From Spiribacter curvatus (lineage in GTDB: Bacteria > Pseudomonadota > Gammaproteobacteria > Nitrococcales > Nitrococcaceae): DNA of 64,000 nt. This document shows positions 22,833-32,107 of the stretch, piece after piece. Location: the NCBI RefSeq assembly GCF_000485905.1, contig NC_022664.1:1-64000 (forward strand), read 5' to 3'. Made by a program: the position numbers and the translations under genes. The notes beneath the pieces are model-generated. The model ran no database searches. It was not told the DNA's origin and saw only the letters and a program-made list of their open reading frames with translations. The first letter of the stretch is position 1. Every line of letters begins with the position of its first letter.

Positions 22833-23221
22833 GCGCTGTCTCCCGCATCGCGCCGAACACCGGCGGCGGCCAGTGAATCGAGGTAGTCCTGCCAGTAGGC
22901 GGCGGCATTCTCGCCCAGGTCATAGAGCAGATCCCAGGAATAGAGACCGGTGTTATGACCGTCGTCAAAATGCAGACGCAGCGCGTACTGTCCCACCGGT
23001 TCGATGCGCTCGATACCCACCGCTTCCTTGCCCACCTGCAGGATCGCCTGCCCCGGACCATGGCCGCGCACCTCCGCCGACGGCGAGTGGACCCGGAGAT
23101 ACTCCGCGCCCAGGTCGAAGTGGCAGCCGTCATCGAAGGTGACCGACAGGGTCCGGGACTGACGGTGGAGATGGATCTGCGTGGGGACGCGGCCGGTATC
23201 CCGGCGCTCGGGGCGTTTCAT
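22829..23221 (-). CDS. DUF971 family protein (gamma-butyrobetaine hydroxylase-like N-terminal domain)
   Basis: This is a 130-residue soluble protein of the DUF971 family. It contains the typical LSVTFDDGCHFDLGAEYLRVHSPSAEV and the motif LRLHFDDGHNTGLYSWDLLY. The domain resembles the N-terminal part of gamma-butyrobetaine hydroxylases and has been linked to iron-sulfur metabolism, but its role here is not established. It sits between hslU (7-bp gap) and ubiE (4-bp overlap), a frequent arrangement in Gammaproteobacteria. Confidence 0.88.
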   Translation of the reverse strand: MKRPERRDTGRVPTQIHLHRQSRTLSVTFDDGCHFDLGAEYLRVHSPSAEVRGHGPGQAILQVGKEAVGIERIEPVGQYALRLHFDDGHNTGLYSWDLLYDLGENAAAYWQDYLDSLAAAGVRRDAGDSA

Positions 23222-23228
23222 GGCGACC

Positions 23229-24563
23229 TCAGAGGATATAGCGGCTTAGATCTTCGTTACCGGCCAGATCTCCGAGCTGTGCATCCACGTAGTCGGCGTC
23301 GATGCTCAGCGTCTCGCCGCTGTGATCGGAGGCGCCGTAGGAAATGGTCTCCAGCAGCCGCTCCATGATCGTATGCAGGCGCCGGGCGCCGATGTTCTCC
23401 GTACGGGCGTTGACCTCCCAGGCCACCCGCGCGATGCGGTCGACACCGTCGGGCGTGAAGGTCAGTTCGACGCCCTCGGTGCGCAGCAATGCCTGGTACT
23501 GGCGGACCAGGGAGGCATCGGGCTCGGTGAGGATGCAGACAAAGTCCTCCACCGCCAGCGATCCCAGCTCGACGCGGATCGGCAGTCGACCCTGCAGCTC
23601 CGGGATCAGATCCGAGGGCTTGGAGACGTGGAATGCCCCCGAGGCAATGAACAGGATATGGTCGGTGTTCACCATGCCGTGGCGCGTCGACACGGTGCTG
23701 CCCTCGATCAGCGGCAGCAGATCACGCTGGACACCCTCGCGCGAGACGTCACCGCCACCGCTCTGTTCGGCCTGGCGGGCGACCTTGTCGAGCTCGTCGA
23801 TGAAGACGATACCGCTCTGCTCAACCGCGTCGATGGCCTTCTGCTTGATCTCTTCTTCGTTGATCAGTTTAGCGGCCTCTTCCTCGCGCAGGACCTTCCA
23901 GGCATCGGCGATGCGGGTGCGCTGACGCTCGCTGCGGGCGTTGCCCATATTCTGGAACATGCCCTGGAGCTGGCTGGTGAGCTGCTCCATGCCGGGCGGT
24001 GCCATGATGTCCATGCCCGACTGCTGGCCGCGGATGTCGATCTCGATCTCGCGGTCGTCGAGCTCGCCCTCACGCAGTTTCTTGCGCATCTTCTGCCGGG
24101 TACTGTCCTGGCTGCGCTCGTCACTCCCGCCATTCTCGCTGCTCCGGGCCTGGGGCAGCAGGGCATCGAGGATGCGCTCCTCGGCTGCATCGTCGGCGCG
24201 ACCCGACTGGCGGGCCATTTCCTGCTCGCGGATCATCCGCATCGCGTTGTCGGTCAGATCCCGGACCACCGATTCCACATCGCGGCCGACATAGCCGACC
24301 TCGGTGAACTTGGTGGCCTCGATCTTGATGAACGGAGCGTTCGCCAGCCGCGCCAGCCGCCGGGCGATCTCGGTCTTGCCGACACCGGTGGGACCGATCA
24401 TGAGGATGTTCTTGGGTGTGATCTCGGGCTGCAGCCCGGTATCCACCTGCAGGCGCCGCCAGCGGTTGCGCAGGGCGTTGGCGACGGCCCGTTTGGCGTC
24501 GCCCTGGCCAATGATGTGCTTGTCCAGTTCCTGGACGATTTCGCGGGGGGTCATCTCGCTCAT
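23229..24563 (-). CDS. hslU: ATP-dependent protease ATPase subunit HslU (ClpY)
   Basis: HslU is the AAA+ unfoldase that feeds substrates into the HslV peptidase. The 444-residue chain begins with [15 protein letters not shown] and has Walker [11 protein letters not shown], Walker [11 protein letters not shown] and the pore-side sequence [11 protein letters not shown] variable I-domain lies near 110-240, and the C-terminus ends DLSRYIL, the tail that docks into HslV and activates it. It is coupled to hslV by a TGATG overlap. Confidence 0.98.
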   Translation of the reverse strand: MSEMTPREIVQELDKHIIGQGDAKRAVANALRNRWRRLQVDTGLQPEITPKNILMIGPTGVGKTEIARRLARLANAPFIKIEATKFTEVGYVGRDVESVVRDLTDNAMRMIREQEMARQSGRADDAAEERILDALLPQARSSENGGSDERSQDSTRQKMRKKLREGELDDREIEIDIRGQQSGMDIMAPPGMEQLTSQLQGMFQNMGNARSERQRTRIADAWKVLREEEAAKLINEEEIKQKAIDAVEQSGIVFIDELDKVARQAEQSGGGDVSREGVQRDLLPLIEGSTVSTRHGMVNTDHILFIASGAFHVSKPSDLIPELQGRLPIRVELGSLAVEDFVCILTEPDASLVRQYQALLRTEGVELTFTPDGVDRIARVAWEVNARTENIGARRLHTIMERLLETISYGASDHSGETLSIDADYVDAQLGDLAGNEDLSRYIL

Positions 24564-25111
24564 CAGGCTTTCCCGTCACCGAGGGTTTCGATGGTCAGCG
24601 TATGGTTGGTGTAGATGCAGATGTCGGCTGCAATGCCCAGCGACCGTTCGACAATCGTGCCGGCGTCCAGATCCGTGTCCGCGACCAGTGCCTGGGCGGC
24701 CGCCTGGGCGAAGCCCGACCCCGAACCGATCGCCATCAGTGACTGCTCCGGTTCGACGACGTCGCCATTGCCGGAGATCATCAGAAGACTGTCTTCGTCG
24801 GCCACCATCAGCAGCGCCTCCAGACGCCGCAGGGCGCGGTCCGAGCGCCAGTCCTTGGCCATCTCCACCGCGGCGCGGGTCAGCTGACCGCCGTGGCGCT
24901 CGAGCTGGCTCTCGAAGCGCTCGAAGAGCGTGAACGCATCCGCCGTTCCGCCGGCGAATCCGGCCAGTACCCGATCGTGGTAGAGGCGCCGGACCTTGCG
25001 GGCGTTGCCCTTCATGACCGTGTTGCCAAGGGTGACCTGGCCGTCGCCACCGACGGCGACCTGGCCGCCGCGACGCACCGCCAGAATGGTGGTGCCATCA
25101 AACTGCTGCAA
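24563..25111 (-). CDS. hslV: ATP-dependent protease subunit HslV (ClpQ)
   Basis: HslV is the proteasome-like Thr peptidase of the HslUV complex. The mature sequence begins [30 protein letters not shown], with the catalytic N-terminal Thr. I place the start at a TTG at 25111, which gives a six-residue leader (MQQFDG) ahead of that Thr and lies 5 bases after a GGAGAG ribosome site. An upstream in-frame TTG at 25156 has no ribosome site and would give an unusually long leader. The chosen product is 182 residues, close to the family length. It shares bases with the hslU start. Confidence 0.93.
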   Translation of the reverse strand: MQQFDGTTILAVRRGGQVAVGGDGQVTLGNTVMKGNARKVRRLYHDRVLAGFAGGTADAFTLFERFESQLERHGGQLTRAAVEMAKDWRSDRALRRLEALLMVADEDSLLMISGNGDVVEPEQSLMAIGSGSGFAQAAAQALVADTDLDAGTIVERSLGIAADICIYTNHTLTIETLGDGKA

Positions 25112-25172
25112 GACTGCTCTCCGGGGGTTGCTGGATACGCATTGATGATCCGCCAATGGTAACGCAGGCGGA

Positions 25173-25195
25173 CCGACGAGGGTTATTTTCGTCGG
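25173..25195. other. Inverted repeat spanning the xerC stop codon
   Basis: CCGACGA (25173-25179) and TCGTCGG (25189-25195) form a perfect 7-bp stem around a 9-base loop. The xerC stop (complement 25183-25185) falls inside the loop. No T tract follows on either strand, so it is not a classical terminator. It could be an RNA hairpin separating xerC from hslVU. Confidence 0.5.
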
Positions 25196-26103
25196 GCGCG
25201 GGGGTGCGCCCGGTCATAAACCTCGGCGAGGTGCTGGAAATCGAGGTGCGTGTAGATCTGCGTGGTGCCGATGTCGGCATGACCGAGCAGCTCCTGGACG
25301 GCACGCAGGTCACCGCTCGACTCCAGTAGATGCGTGGCGAAGGCATGCCGGAGGGTATGCGGGTGAACCGGCCGGTCCAGACCCTGCAGCTGCGCCAATT
25401 GGTTGAGCCGGGCCTGAATGGCTCGATGTGAGAGGCGCCGGCCGCGTCGGCTCACGAACAGTGCGGGTTCCTCGGCGGCGGCGACGGTATCGCGGACCGC
25501 GACCCATTCGCCCACTGCCTCGCGGGCCTTGCGACCCACCGGGACGATCCGCGTCCTTGCCCCCTTGCCGAGCACGCGCAGCTCCCGCGGCTCGCGACCG
25601 GTGTCATCGAGGTTGAGCGCCGCCACCTCGGCGAGCCGTAGCCCGGCACCATAGATAAGCTCGAAGATCGCCCGGTCGCGGCGCCGCAGCGGGTCGGCCT
25701 GATCCGTCGGCCGGTCCGGCGGATCCAGCAGCTGTGCCGTGGCGTCCACATCGAGCGTAGCGGGCAGCGTTTGTTTCGCCCGTGGTGCCTGGATGTCTGC
25801 GGTCGGATCGGTATCGAGGCGGGCCTCGCGCTGCAGATAGCGATACAGGCCACGGGCGGCGGAGAGCTGGCGCTGCAGCGAGCGGGGGGACAGGCCACGG
25901 CGATGGCACTGACTGATCCACGCCCGAATGTGATCACCCCGGACCTGCGCCCAGTCATTGATATCAATGGCTTCGAGATGCTGGCCGAGGTCGGACAGGT
26001 CACGGGCGTAGTGCTGCCGCGTCAGCGCCGCCAGCCGCCGTTCATCGCGCAGATGGGTGAGGTAGCGATCAATATCCGCCCACAGTGGCGGGCGCGACGT
26101 CAC
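25183..26103 (-). CDS. xerC: Site-specific tyrosine recombinase XerC
   Basis: XerC acts with XerD and FtsK at dif to resolve chromosome dimers. The 306-residue chain has an N-terminal SAM-like core-binding domain (about 8-95) and a catalytic domain with Arg156 (GAGLRLAEV), Lys180 (LGKGARTR), HxxR at His249 and Arg252 ([10 protein letters not shown]), His275 ([10 protein letters not shown]) and nucleophile Tyr284 (QIYTH). The start is GTG, 2 bases after the DUF484 stop. The dapF-DUF484-xerC order is the standard gammaproteobacterial one and favours XerC over XerD. Confidence 0.95.
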   Translation of the reverse strand: MTSRPPLWADIDRYLTHLRDERRLAALTRQHYARDLSDLGQHLEAIDINDWAQVRGDHIRAWISQCHRRGLSPRSLQRQLSAARGLYRYLQREARLDTDPTADIQAPRAKQTLPATLDVDATAQLLDPPDRPTDQADPLRRRDRAIFELIYGAGLRLAEVAALNLDDTGREPRELRVLGKGARTRIVPVGRKAREAVGEWVAVRDTVAAAEEPALFVSRRGRRLSHRAIQARLNQLAQLQGLDRPVHPHTLRHAFATHLLESSGDLRAVQELLGHADIGTTQIYTHLDFQHLAEVYDRAHPRARRK

Positions 26104-26105
26104 CG

Positions 26106-26807
26106 CTACTCCCCGACGCTCGACCGGCGCAGGACCCTGGCCGCCAGCGCGCCCAGCTGGCCGAGGAAGATCGTGCCCTGCTCACCGTGGTAGCGGTCGG
26201 CGTCGCGACTGCCGATGGCAATGAACCCGCGGACCGGCGGTTCGTCCATCGGGATCACTGCCACTGATCCGAGGCCATCCGCCTGATCACCGAAGATCAG
26301 CCCGCGGTGCTCGGCATCCAGCGCACCCAGTACCGGCTGATCACCCGGGAAGGTGTCCTCGAGCTGCTGCGCGCGGGGGTCGTCCGGCGCCAGAACCGGC
26401 GCACCCGCGGCGCCCAGGGACTCGCCAATGAGGATGACCTCCACCACGTCGGCGCGGAAGTCGTGACGCAGGCCGTCGCGGATCGCCATCAGGACGCTGT
26501 CGAGATCATTGGCGGCGAGCAGCTCGAGGGTGAAGCGATGGATCTGCTCGACGAGTCGATCATTGTCGCGGGCCACCTGGAGGAGTTGATCCAGTCGCTC
26601 GGCGAGGGCGTGGTTCTCCTCGCGCAGGATCGATACCTGGTATTCGATCAGCGAGGTCACGCCACCGGTTGGATGGGGGACGTCGATCTGGCCGACAAGA
26701 TCCGGGTGCCGTTGCAGCAGCTCGGGATGCGCGCGCAGGTAATCCAGCACCGCCTGTTCGTCGATCGGGTGCTCCGGCGTTGCTGATTCGCCCGTCTGAC
26801 CGCTCAT
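26106..26807 (-). CDS. DUF484 family protein (GAF-like)
   Basis: The 233-residue soluble protein belongs to DUF484, whose fold resembles a GAF domain. The N-terminal VLDYLRAHPELLQRHPDL is the family signature. A helical segment (about 65-105, SLIEYQVSILREENHALAERL) is followed by the GAF-like part ending RVLRRS. The start at 26807 makes a 4-bp ATGA overlap with dapF; an open extension of 56 codons lies inside dapF and was rejected. The gene sits between dapF and xerC in most Gammaproteobacteria, but its function is not established. Confidence 0.9.
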   Translation of the reverse strand: MSGQTGESATPEHPIDEQAVLDYLRAHPELLQRHPDLVGQIDVPHPTGGVTSLIEYQVSILREENHALAERLDQLLQVARDNDRLVEQIHRFTLELLAANDLDSVLMAIRDGLRHDFRADVVEVILIGESLGAAGAPVLAPDDPRAQQLEDTFPGDQPVLGALDAEHRGLIFGDQADGLGSVAVIPMDEPPVRGFIAIGSRDADRYHGEQGTIFLGQLGALAARVLRRSSVGE

Positions 26808-27643
26808 GTCGCTCCCGTTACCAGTCTGCCCTCGAATACGGTCTCGGCCGGGCCGGTCATCCAGACCGGCTGACCCTCGCCCTGCCAGTGTATCACCAGC
26901 TCGCCGCCGGTCAGGGCCAGGGTGACGGTGGGATCGAACCAGTCGTTGAGCATACCGGCGACCGCCGCCGCGCATGCCCCGGTACCACAGGCCGGTGTCT
27001 CACCAACGCCGCGCTCGTAGACGCGGAGATCGCCCCGGTCGCGGCTGAGCACCGCGAGAAAGCCGGCATTGACGCGGTTGGGAAAGCGCGGATGAGATTC
27101 GAGCCGGGGACCGAGCGTGGCCACCGGCGCCGTCTCGATATCATCAACCCGCAGGATTGCATGGGGGTTGCCCATCGACACGGCGGCGATTTCATAGGCC
27201 GTCCCGGCAACGGTCAGCTCATAGCCCACCCGACGGCTCGTGGCCTTGAAGGGGATGGCCGCCGGATCGAGGACCGGTGGCCCCATGTCAACGCGGACCT
27301 GGTCGTCGTCCACCCGCTCGACCCGGGTCAGGCCGGCGTCGGTCTCGAGGGTGACGTGATCGGCCCGGTGCAGTCCCTGATCGTGCAGGAACCGGGCCAG
27401 GCAGCGGACGCCGTTGCCACAGTGCTCCACTTCCTGACCGTCGGCGTTCCAGATCCGGTATCGGAAGTCGGCCGCGGAGTGACGCGCGGTCTCGGCGACC
27501 AGAACCTGGTCGCAGCCGATGCCATAGCGCCGGTCGGCGATATGCCGGATCCATGCCGGCGTCGGATCCAGGGACTGGTTGACCGCGTCAAAGACGACGA
27601 AATCGTTGCCTAGTCCCTGCATTTTGGTGAAGGCGAGGGTCAT
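26804..27643 (-). CDS. dapF: Diaminopimelate epimerase
   Basis: DapF converts LL- to meso-diaminopimelate for lysine and peptidoglycan synthesis without a cofactor, using two Cys residues. The 279-residue chain shows both: Cys75 in EHCGNGVRC and the partner Cys in PACGTGACAA. The N-terminal FTKMQGLGNDF is diagnostic. It overlaps lysA by 4 bp upstream and DUF484 by 4 bp downstream, so the last two steps of the lysine pathway are adjacent. Confidence 0.97.
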   Translation of the reverse strand: MTLAFTKMQGLGNDFVVFDAVNQSLDPTPAWIRHIADRRYGIGCDQVLVAETARHSAADFRYRIWNADGQEVEHCGNGVRCLARFLHDQGLHRADHVTLETDAGLTRVERVDDDQVRVDMGPPVLDPAAIPFKATSRRVGYELTVAGTAYEIAAVSMGNPHAILRVDDIETAPVATLGPRLESHPRFPNRVNAGFLAVLSRDRGDLRVYERGVGETPACGTGACAAAVAGMLNDWFDPTVTLALTGGELVIHWQGEGQPVWMTGPAETVFEGRLVTGAT

Positions 27644-28878
27644 GGCGTATCCAGCAGGTGCTCTCCCTGCCAGAGGGCCTCGAGCGATTCGCGCTCGCGA
27701 ATGAGATGGACACGGTCGCCGTCCACGAGGACCTCGGCGGGCCGTGGACGGGCGTTGTACTGCGAGGCCATCACAAAGCCATAGGCGCCGGTCGCGTGAA
27801 TCGCCAGCAGCGTCCCGGGGACGAGGGCCAGGGAGCGCTCGCGGCCGAGGGTGTCGGCACTCTCGCAGACGGGGCCGACGACATCGTAGAGCCGTGCCTC
27901 GGCGTCCACCGGTTCAGCGGTCTCGATGCCCTGCCAGGCGTTGTAGAGCGCTGGGCGCAACAGATCCGTCATGGCCGCATCGACGATGGCGAAGTCGCGA
28001 TGCCCGGGCTTGAGGTATTCCACTCGGGTCAACAGTAGCCCCGCCTCACCGACGAGCGCCCGGCCAGGCTCCATGAGCAGCGTCTGCCGCCGGCCGGCGA
28101 GCAGCGGGCCCAACCGCTCCGCCAGTGCCGCCGGGGTGGGCGGGGTCTCGTCGTCGTAGCGGATGCCCAGCCCGCCGCCGATATCGAGATGCGCCAGATG
28201 GATGCCAGCGGCCTCAAGCCGGTCGACCAGCGCCAGACTGCGCGACAGGGCATCCGCCAGCGGTTCGAGCTCGGTGAGCTGGGAGCCGATATGGAAGTCC
28301 ATCCCCGAAACGCTGATCCCGGGCATGGCCGCCGCCCGGTGGTAGAGGGCCTCGGCGCCGTGGATATCGATGCCGAACTTATTCTCCTTCAGCCCAGTAG
28401 AGATGTAGGGATGCGTCCGGGCATCGACATCCGGATTGACCCGCAGCGACACCGGTGCGGTCTGGCCGGTGCGCGAGGCAACCGCGTTGATGCGCTCGAG
28501 CTCGGCTTCCGACTCGATGTTGAATGCGAGGATGCCCGCGGACAGTCCCTGCTCGATTTCCGCCTCGGTCTTGCCGACGCCAGAGAACACGACCTTGCCC
28601 GGATCGCCCCCGGCCCGCATGACCCGGGCGAGTTCGCCGCCGGAGACGATATCGAAACCGCTGCCAAGCCGTGCGAGCAGCTGGAGAATGGCGAGACTGC
28701 CGTTGGCTTTCACGGCATAGCAGATCTGGTGGTCGAACGCCGCGAAGGCCTGGTCATAGGCCCGCCATGCCGATTCGATGGCGGCGCGCGAGTAAACATA
28801 CAGGGGCGTCCCGAAACGCTCGGCGAGCATCGGTGCGGGGCAGTCCTCGATGGTCAGGGTGCCGTCGTCTCGCTTCAT
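27640..28878 (-). CDS. lysA: Diaminopimelate decarboxylase
   Basis: LysA is the pyridoxal-phosphate enzyme that decarboxylates meso-diaminopimelate to L-lysine. The 412-residue chain has PLP Lys57 in CYAVKANGS, the glycine loop GGGLGIRY and the substrate-site Cys in PVCESADTLG of the fold-III barrel family. I prefer the ATG at 28878, which makes a TGATG junction with lptM and sits 8 bases after GGAGAG, over a GTG one codon upstream. The stop overlaps dapF by 4 bp. Confidence 0.97.
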   Translation of the reverse strand: MKRDDGTLTIEDCPAPMLAERFGTPLYVYSRAAIESAWRAYDQAFAAFDHQICYAVKANGSLAILQLLARLGSGFDIVSGGELARVMRAGGDPGKVVFSGVGKTEAEIEQGLSAGILAFNIESEAELERINAVASRTGQTAPVSLRVNPDVDARTHPYISTGLKENKFGIDIHGAEALYHRAAAMPGISVSGMDFHIGSQLTELEPLADALSRSLALVDRLEAAGIHLAHLDIGGGLGIRYDDETPPTPAALAERLGPLLAGRRQTLLMEPGRALVGEAGLLLTRVEYLKPGHRDFAIVDAAMTDLLRPALYNAWQGIETAEPVDAEARLYDVVGPVCESADTLGRERSLALVPGTLLAIHATGAYGFVMASQYNARPRPAEVLVDGDRVHLIRERESLEALWQGEHLLDTP

Positions 28879-29006
28879 CACGGCGTCTCTCCCTCGCTGC
28901 GCTCAGCGCCGCCGGCATCAGGCAGGTAGAGATCGCCCTTGACGCCACAGCCGGTGAGCAGGATTAGCGTGATGAGTGCCAGAAAGGGCAGGATACGTTG
29001 GGTCAT
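28878..29006 (-). CDS. lptM: Small outer-membrane lipoprotein LptM (YifL-like)
   Basis: This 42-residue prelipoprotein has a signal peptide ending in the lipobox LLTGC (Cys20), then GVKGDLYLPD, the short motif shared by YifL/LptM proteins encoded just before lysA or dapF. LptM is reported to help LptD maturation in the lipopolysaccharide transport translocon. The role here is inferred from the motif and place. The mature peptide would be only 23 residues. Its stop abuts lysA. Confidence 0.85.
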   Translation of the reverse strand: MTQRILPFLALITLILLTGCGVKGDLYLPDAGGAERSEGETP

Positions 29007-29034
29007 GCAGACTCGGCGTTTCATGTGGAACGTC

Positions 29035-29040
29035 AGTATA
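29035..29040 (-). promoter_or_regulatory. Possible -10 element for the lptM-lysA operon
   Basis: The minus strand reads TATACT about 29 bases before the lptM start, in the only short gap upstream of this long operon. No good -35 is seen. Confidence 0.33.
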
Positions 29041-29057
29041 AACAGAGGAAAGAGACG

Positions 29058-29732
29058 ATGGTCGAGCAGCAGCAGCTGGAAACCGTGGAAACCGGCGCTC
29101 AGGATGCCCAATACAGTGTGATCTGGCTCCACGGACTGGGCGCCAGTGGCCACGACTTCGAGCCGATTGTCCCGCAGCTGGGGCTGGAGGCGCCGGATAC
29201 GGTGCGATTCGTCTTCCCGCATGCCCCGGCGCAGCCGGTGACCCTGAACGCCGGGATGGTCATGCCCTCCTGGTACGACATCTACGGATTGGTGCCTGGC
29301 ACGCCACAGGATGAGCCGGGCCTTGATCGGGCCGCGGGCTGGATCGAGGCACTGATCGAGCGCGAGGCAAGCCGTGGCGTGCCACCCGAGCGGCTGGTGC
29401 TGGCCGGTTTTTCGCAGGGCGGGGCGCTCGCCCTGCATACCGGGCTCCGCTATGCCTCCGGCCTGGCCGGGATCATGGGGCTCTCCACCTATCTGCCGCT
29501 GGCCGATCACCTCTCTCAGGCCCATGCCGCCGCCAATCGCGATACGCCAGTCTTCCTCGCCCATGGCCATCATGACCCGGTGCTCGCCTATCAACTGGGT
29601 ACCGACTCCCGGGACGCCCTGGCGGGTCTCGGCTACCCCGTGGAATGGCACGACTACCCTATGGAGCACCAGGTCTGTATGCAGGAGATCAATGACATCG
29701 GCGGATGGCTGCGCCGAGTGCTCCCGCGCTAA
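29058..29732 (+). CDS. Carboxylesterase/phospholipase (alpha/beta hydrolase, EstB type)
   Basis: The 224-residue serine hydrolase belongs to the small carboxylesterase / acyl-protein thioesterase-like family. It shows the oxyanion region [17 protein letters not shown], the nucleophile elbow GFSQGG, the acid in AHGHHDPVL and the His in DYPMEHQVC. The start at 29058 follows GAGGAAAG and avoids overlap with the divergent lptM. There is no signal peptide, so it is cytoplasmic. It resembles Pseudomonas esterases that hydrolyse short-chain esters. The physiological substrate is unknown. The stop overlaps the convergent argH stop by 4 bp. Confidence 0.9.
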   Translation: MVEQQQLETVETGAQDAQYSVIWLHGLGASGHDFEPIVPQLGLEAPDTVRFVFPHAPAQPVTLNAGMVMPSWYDIYGLVPGTPQDEPGLDRAAGWIEALIEREASRGVPPERLVLAGFSQGGALALHTGLRYASGLAGIMGLSTYLPLADHLSQAHAAANRDTPVFLAHGHHDPVLAYQLGTDSRDALAGLGYPVEWHDYPMEHQVCMQEINDIGGWLRRVLPR

Positions 29733-31132
29733 CCGGTCCGGCCGCTGCCGAGCCGCTCCCTGGCAGCGGCCACCTGACGCCGGACCTGGGCCGGTGCCGT
29801 CCCGCCGGTGTGGTCGCGCGCCGCCAGCGAGCCATCAAGGGTCAGTACCTCGAAGACATCCTCGCCGATGGCCGTGGAGAAGCCCTGCAGTTCCGTCAGT
29901 GACATCTCCGCGAGATCCCGTCCCTCGGCGACGCCATGAGCCACTGCCTTGCCGACGATCGCGTGGGCATCCCGGAAGGCCACGCCCTGGCGTACCAGGT
30001 AGTCCGCAAGATCGGTCGCTGTGGCGAACCCCTCGCGGGCGGCGGCCCGCGTCCGGTCGCGGTTGACCGTCAGTGCCGGAACCATGTCAGCGAATGCGCG
30101 CAGGCTGTCGCGAAGCGCATCGGCGGCGTCGAACAGCGGTTCCTTGTCTTCCTGGTTGTCACGGTTGTAGGCGAGCGGCTGCCCCTTCATCAGGGTCAGC
30201 AGTGCATGCAGGGCGCCATGGACCCGGGCGCTCTTACCGCGCACCAATTCCGCGACATCCGGGTTCTTTTTCTGCGGCATGATCGAACTGCCGGTACAGA
30301 ACCGATCGGGCAGATCGATAAACCCGGTGAGCGGCGACGCCCAGATCACCAGTTCTTCGGCCATCCGCGACAGATGGGTCATGGTGAGTGCGGCGGCGGA
30401 GACGAACTCGATGGCGAAGTCCCGATCCGAGACGGCATCGAGGGAGTTGCGGGTGGGTGCGTCAAAACCCAGCGCCGCACAGGTCTGGTCACGGTCGATG
30501 GGGAAGGTCGTGCCGGCCAGGGCCGCCGATCCCAGCGGCATCTGGTTAACGCGTTCGCGCGCATCCCGCAGGCGCGCCTCGTCGCGCACCAGCATTTCGT
30601 ACCAGGCCAGCATGTGGTGCCCGAAACTCACCGGCTGGGCGACCTGCAGGTGGGTGAAACCGGGCATGACGGTGTCCGCCTCGCGCTCGGCGAGATCGAC
30701 AAGCCCGCGCTGGAAGCGGCGCAGCAGCGTGATATGGGTGTCGATGACCGTGCGCAGCCACAGACGGATATCGGTGGCGATCTGATCGTTGCGCGAGCGC
30801 CCGGTGTGCAGGCGCTTGCCAGCCTCGCCGATGCGCTCGGTCAGCCGCGCCTCGATGTTCATATGGACATCCTCGAGGGCCGGATCCCAGGGAAAGCCGC
30901 CCGCCTCGATCTCCGCTTCAATCGCATCCAGGCCGGCGTCGATCGCCGCTGCATCGTCGGCACTGATCACGCCGCAGTCGGCGAGCATCCGGGCATGGGC
31001 GCGGGAGCCGCGTATATCCTCCTGATAGAGGCGTCGGTCGTAGTGTTCGGAGGCGCTGAAGGCCGCCACGAAGGCGTCCGTGGCTTCGGTGAAGCGCCCG
31101 CTCCAGAGACCCTTGGCGTCAGACTCGCTCAT
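29729..31132 (-). CDS. argH: Argininosuccinate lyase
   Basis: ArgH splits argininosuccinate into arginine and fumarate, the last step of arginine synthesis. The 467-residue chain has the fumarase/aspartase superfamily signature [12 protein letters not shown], with the catalytic Ser, plus [13 protein letters not shown] and [13 protein letters not shown]. The start at 31132 gives the family N-terminus KGLWSGRF; another ATG lies two codons upstream, and a long open extension beyond that was rejected. A TATAAT promoter is just upstream. Gene order argH/algR/hemC matches Pseudomonas. Confidence 0.97.
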   Translation of the reverse strand: MSESDAKGLWSGRFTEATDAFVAAFSASEHYDRRLYQEDIRGSRAHARMLADCGVISADDAAAIDAGLDAIEAEIEAGGFPWDPALEDVHMNIEARLTERIGEAGKRLHTGRSRNDQIATDIRLWLRTVIDTHITLLRRFQRGLVDLAEREADTVMPGFTHLQVAQPVSFGHHMLAWYEMLVRDEARLRDARERVNQMPLGSAALAGTTFPIDRDQTCAALGFDAPTRNSLDAVSDRDFAIEFVSAAALTMTHLSRMAEELVIWASPLTGFIDLPDRFCTGSSIMPQKKNPDVAELVRGKSARVHGALHALLTLMKGQPLAYNRDNQEDKEPLFDAADALRDSLRAFADMVPALTVNRDRTRAAAREGFATATDLADYLVRQGVAFRDAHAIVGKAVAHGVAEGRDLAEMSLTELQGFSTAIGEDVFEVLTLDGSLAARDHTGGTAPAQVRRQVAAARERLGSGRTG

Positions 31133-31162
31133 GCCCATGCATCCCGTTCGAATGAGCGCGGC

Positions 31163-31171
31163 ATTATAGCA
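31163..31171 (-). promoter_or_regulatory. Extended -10 promoter of argH
   Basis: The minus strand reads TGCTATAAT, an exact TATAAT hexamer with the extended TGn element, about 30 bases before the argH start. No good -35 is visible, as allowed for extended -10 promoters. Confidence 0.6.
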
Positions 31172-31284
31172 GCCGGTCGGCCGAATGCGCCGGATGCCCG
31201 GTCTGTGAACCGGTTGGCGGTGTCCGTTGCCGGGCTTTTGCATGCTCGACCCTCCATTCGATGACGCCCCAGGAGGGAATAGCA

Positions 31285-32025
31285 ATGATGAAGATCGTGA
31301 TTGCCTGCGAGCAGCCCGCACTGCGACAGCGACTGGCGGGGCTGGCGGCGACCAGCGCCGGGTGCTGTGTGGCGGCCGTCCTCGAGACACCCGCCGAGGC
31401 ACCGGTCAGCCATGGTCGTGATCCAGTGGACGTGGTGGTGCTCGGTGTGCGTGACGAGACCCACCTCGCCGTCGCGGTGGCGCTCGCCAATACCACCCCG
31501 GCGCCGGCGATTCTGCTGGCCAGTGAGCTCGCCGATCCGATCGTACCGCGGCTTGAGGAAAGCGGTGTGGACTATGTCGTTGACACCGCTCAGCCGACCC
31601 GTTTCGCCGCCGCCCTGCAGGCGGCACGCCCGCTGGGGGCGGGTCAGATCGCGCGGCTCCAGGCCCCTGGCGCCGGGGATGAGCGCCGCCATATCCTCTG
31701 CCGGCGGCGCAATGGCCTCAGCCTGATCCCGGTGGATGACGTGCGCTGCTTCGTGGCCGATCACAAGTACGTCACGGTCCAGCATGACGATGGCGAGGAT
31801 CTGATCGAGGAGTCCCTGTGTCGCCTTGAGGCCGAGTTCGGTCCGCGCTTCCTGCGCGTGCATCGCAGTGCGCTGGTGGCCCGCGATGCACTCCGTGGAC
31901 TGGAGAAGGATCTCGATGGTCAGACGCGGGCGCTGGTCGATGGCAGTGATGATCCGCTGCCGGTCAGCCGGCGCCGTCTGCCCACCGTCCGACGCTGGAT
32001 CAGGACGGCCGCCACACCGGGCTGA
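31285..32025 (+). CDS. LytTR-family transcriptional regulator, AlgR-like with degenerate receiver
   Basis: The 246-residue protein has a C-terminal LytTR DNA-binding domain (about 140-240; [43 protein letters not shown]) very like Pseudomonas AlgR. It also shares the AlgR place between argH and hemC. The N-terminal 120 residues are receiver-like, but the acidic pair reads Ala7-Cys8, the phosphoacceptor position is Gly54 (VVVLGVRDE), and the conserved Lys is replaced by Asp (DYVVDTAQP). It therefore cannot be phosphorylated in the usual way. The sensor gene algZ/fimS, normally beside it, is absent. AGGAGGG precedes the ATG. The targets are unknown. Confidence 0.87.
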   Translation: MMKIVIACEQPALRQRLAGLAATSAGCCVAAVLETPAEAPVSHGRDPVDVVVLGVRDETHLAVAVALANTTPAPAILLASELADPIVPRLEESGVDYVVDTAQPTRFAAALQAARPLGAGQIARLQAPGAGDERRHILCRRRNGLSLIPVDDVRCFVADHKYVTVQHDDGEDLIEESLCRLEAEFGPRFLRVHRSALVARDALRGLEKDLDGQTRALVDGSDDPLPVSRRRLPTVRRWIRTAATPG

Positions 32026-32107
32026 TGGTTTGCCTCACGGCCGTCAGGCGGTATCGTTGCAGCTCATCGCAACTGGCCGTCACGGTCGTTTTCAGGCATC
32101 CGCATTC

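Noticed and set aside
29018-29031. GTTTCATGTGGAAC, a parS-like sequence between lptM and the esterase gene
   Set aside because: Two mismatches break the palindrome and it is 29 kb from dnaA; it is not good enough to call a third site.
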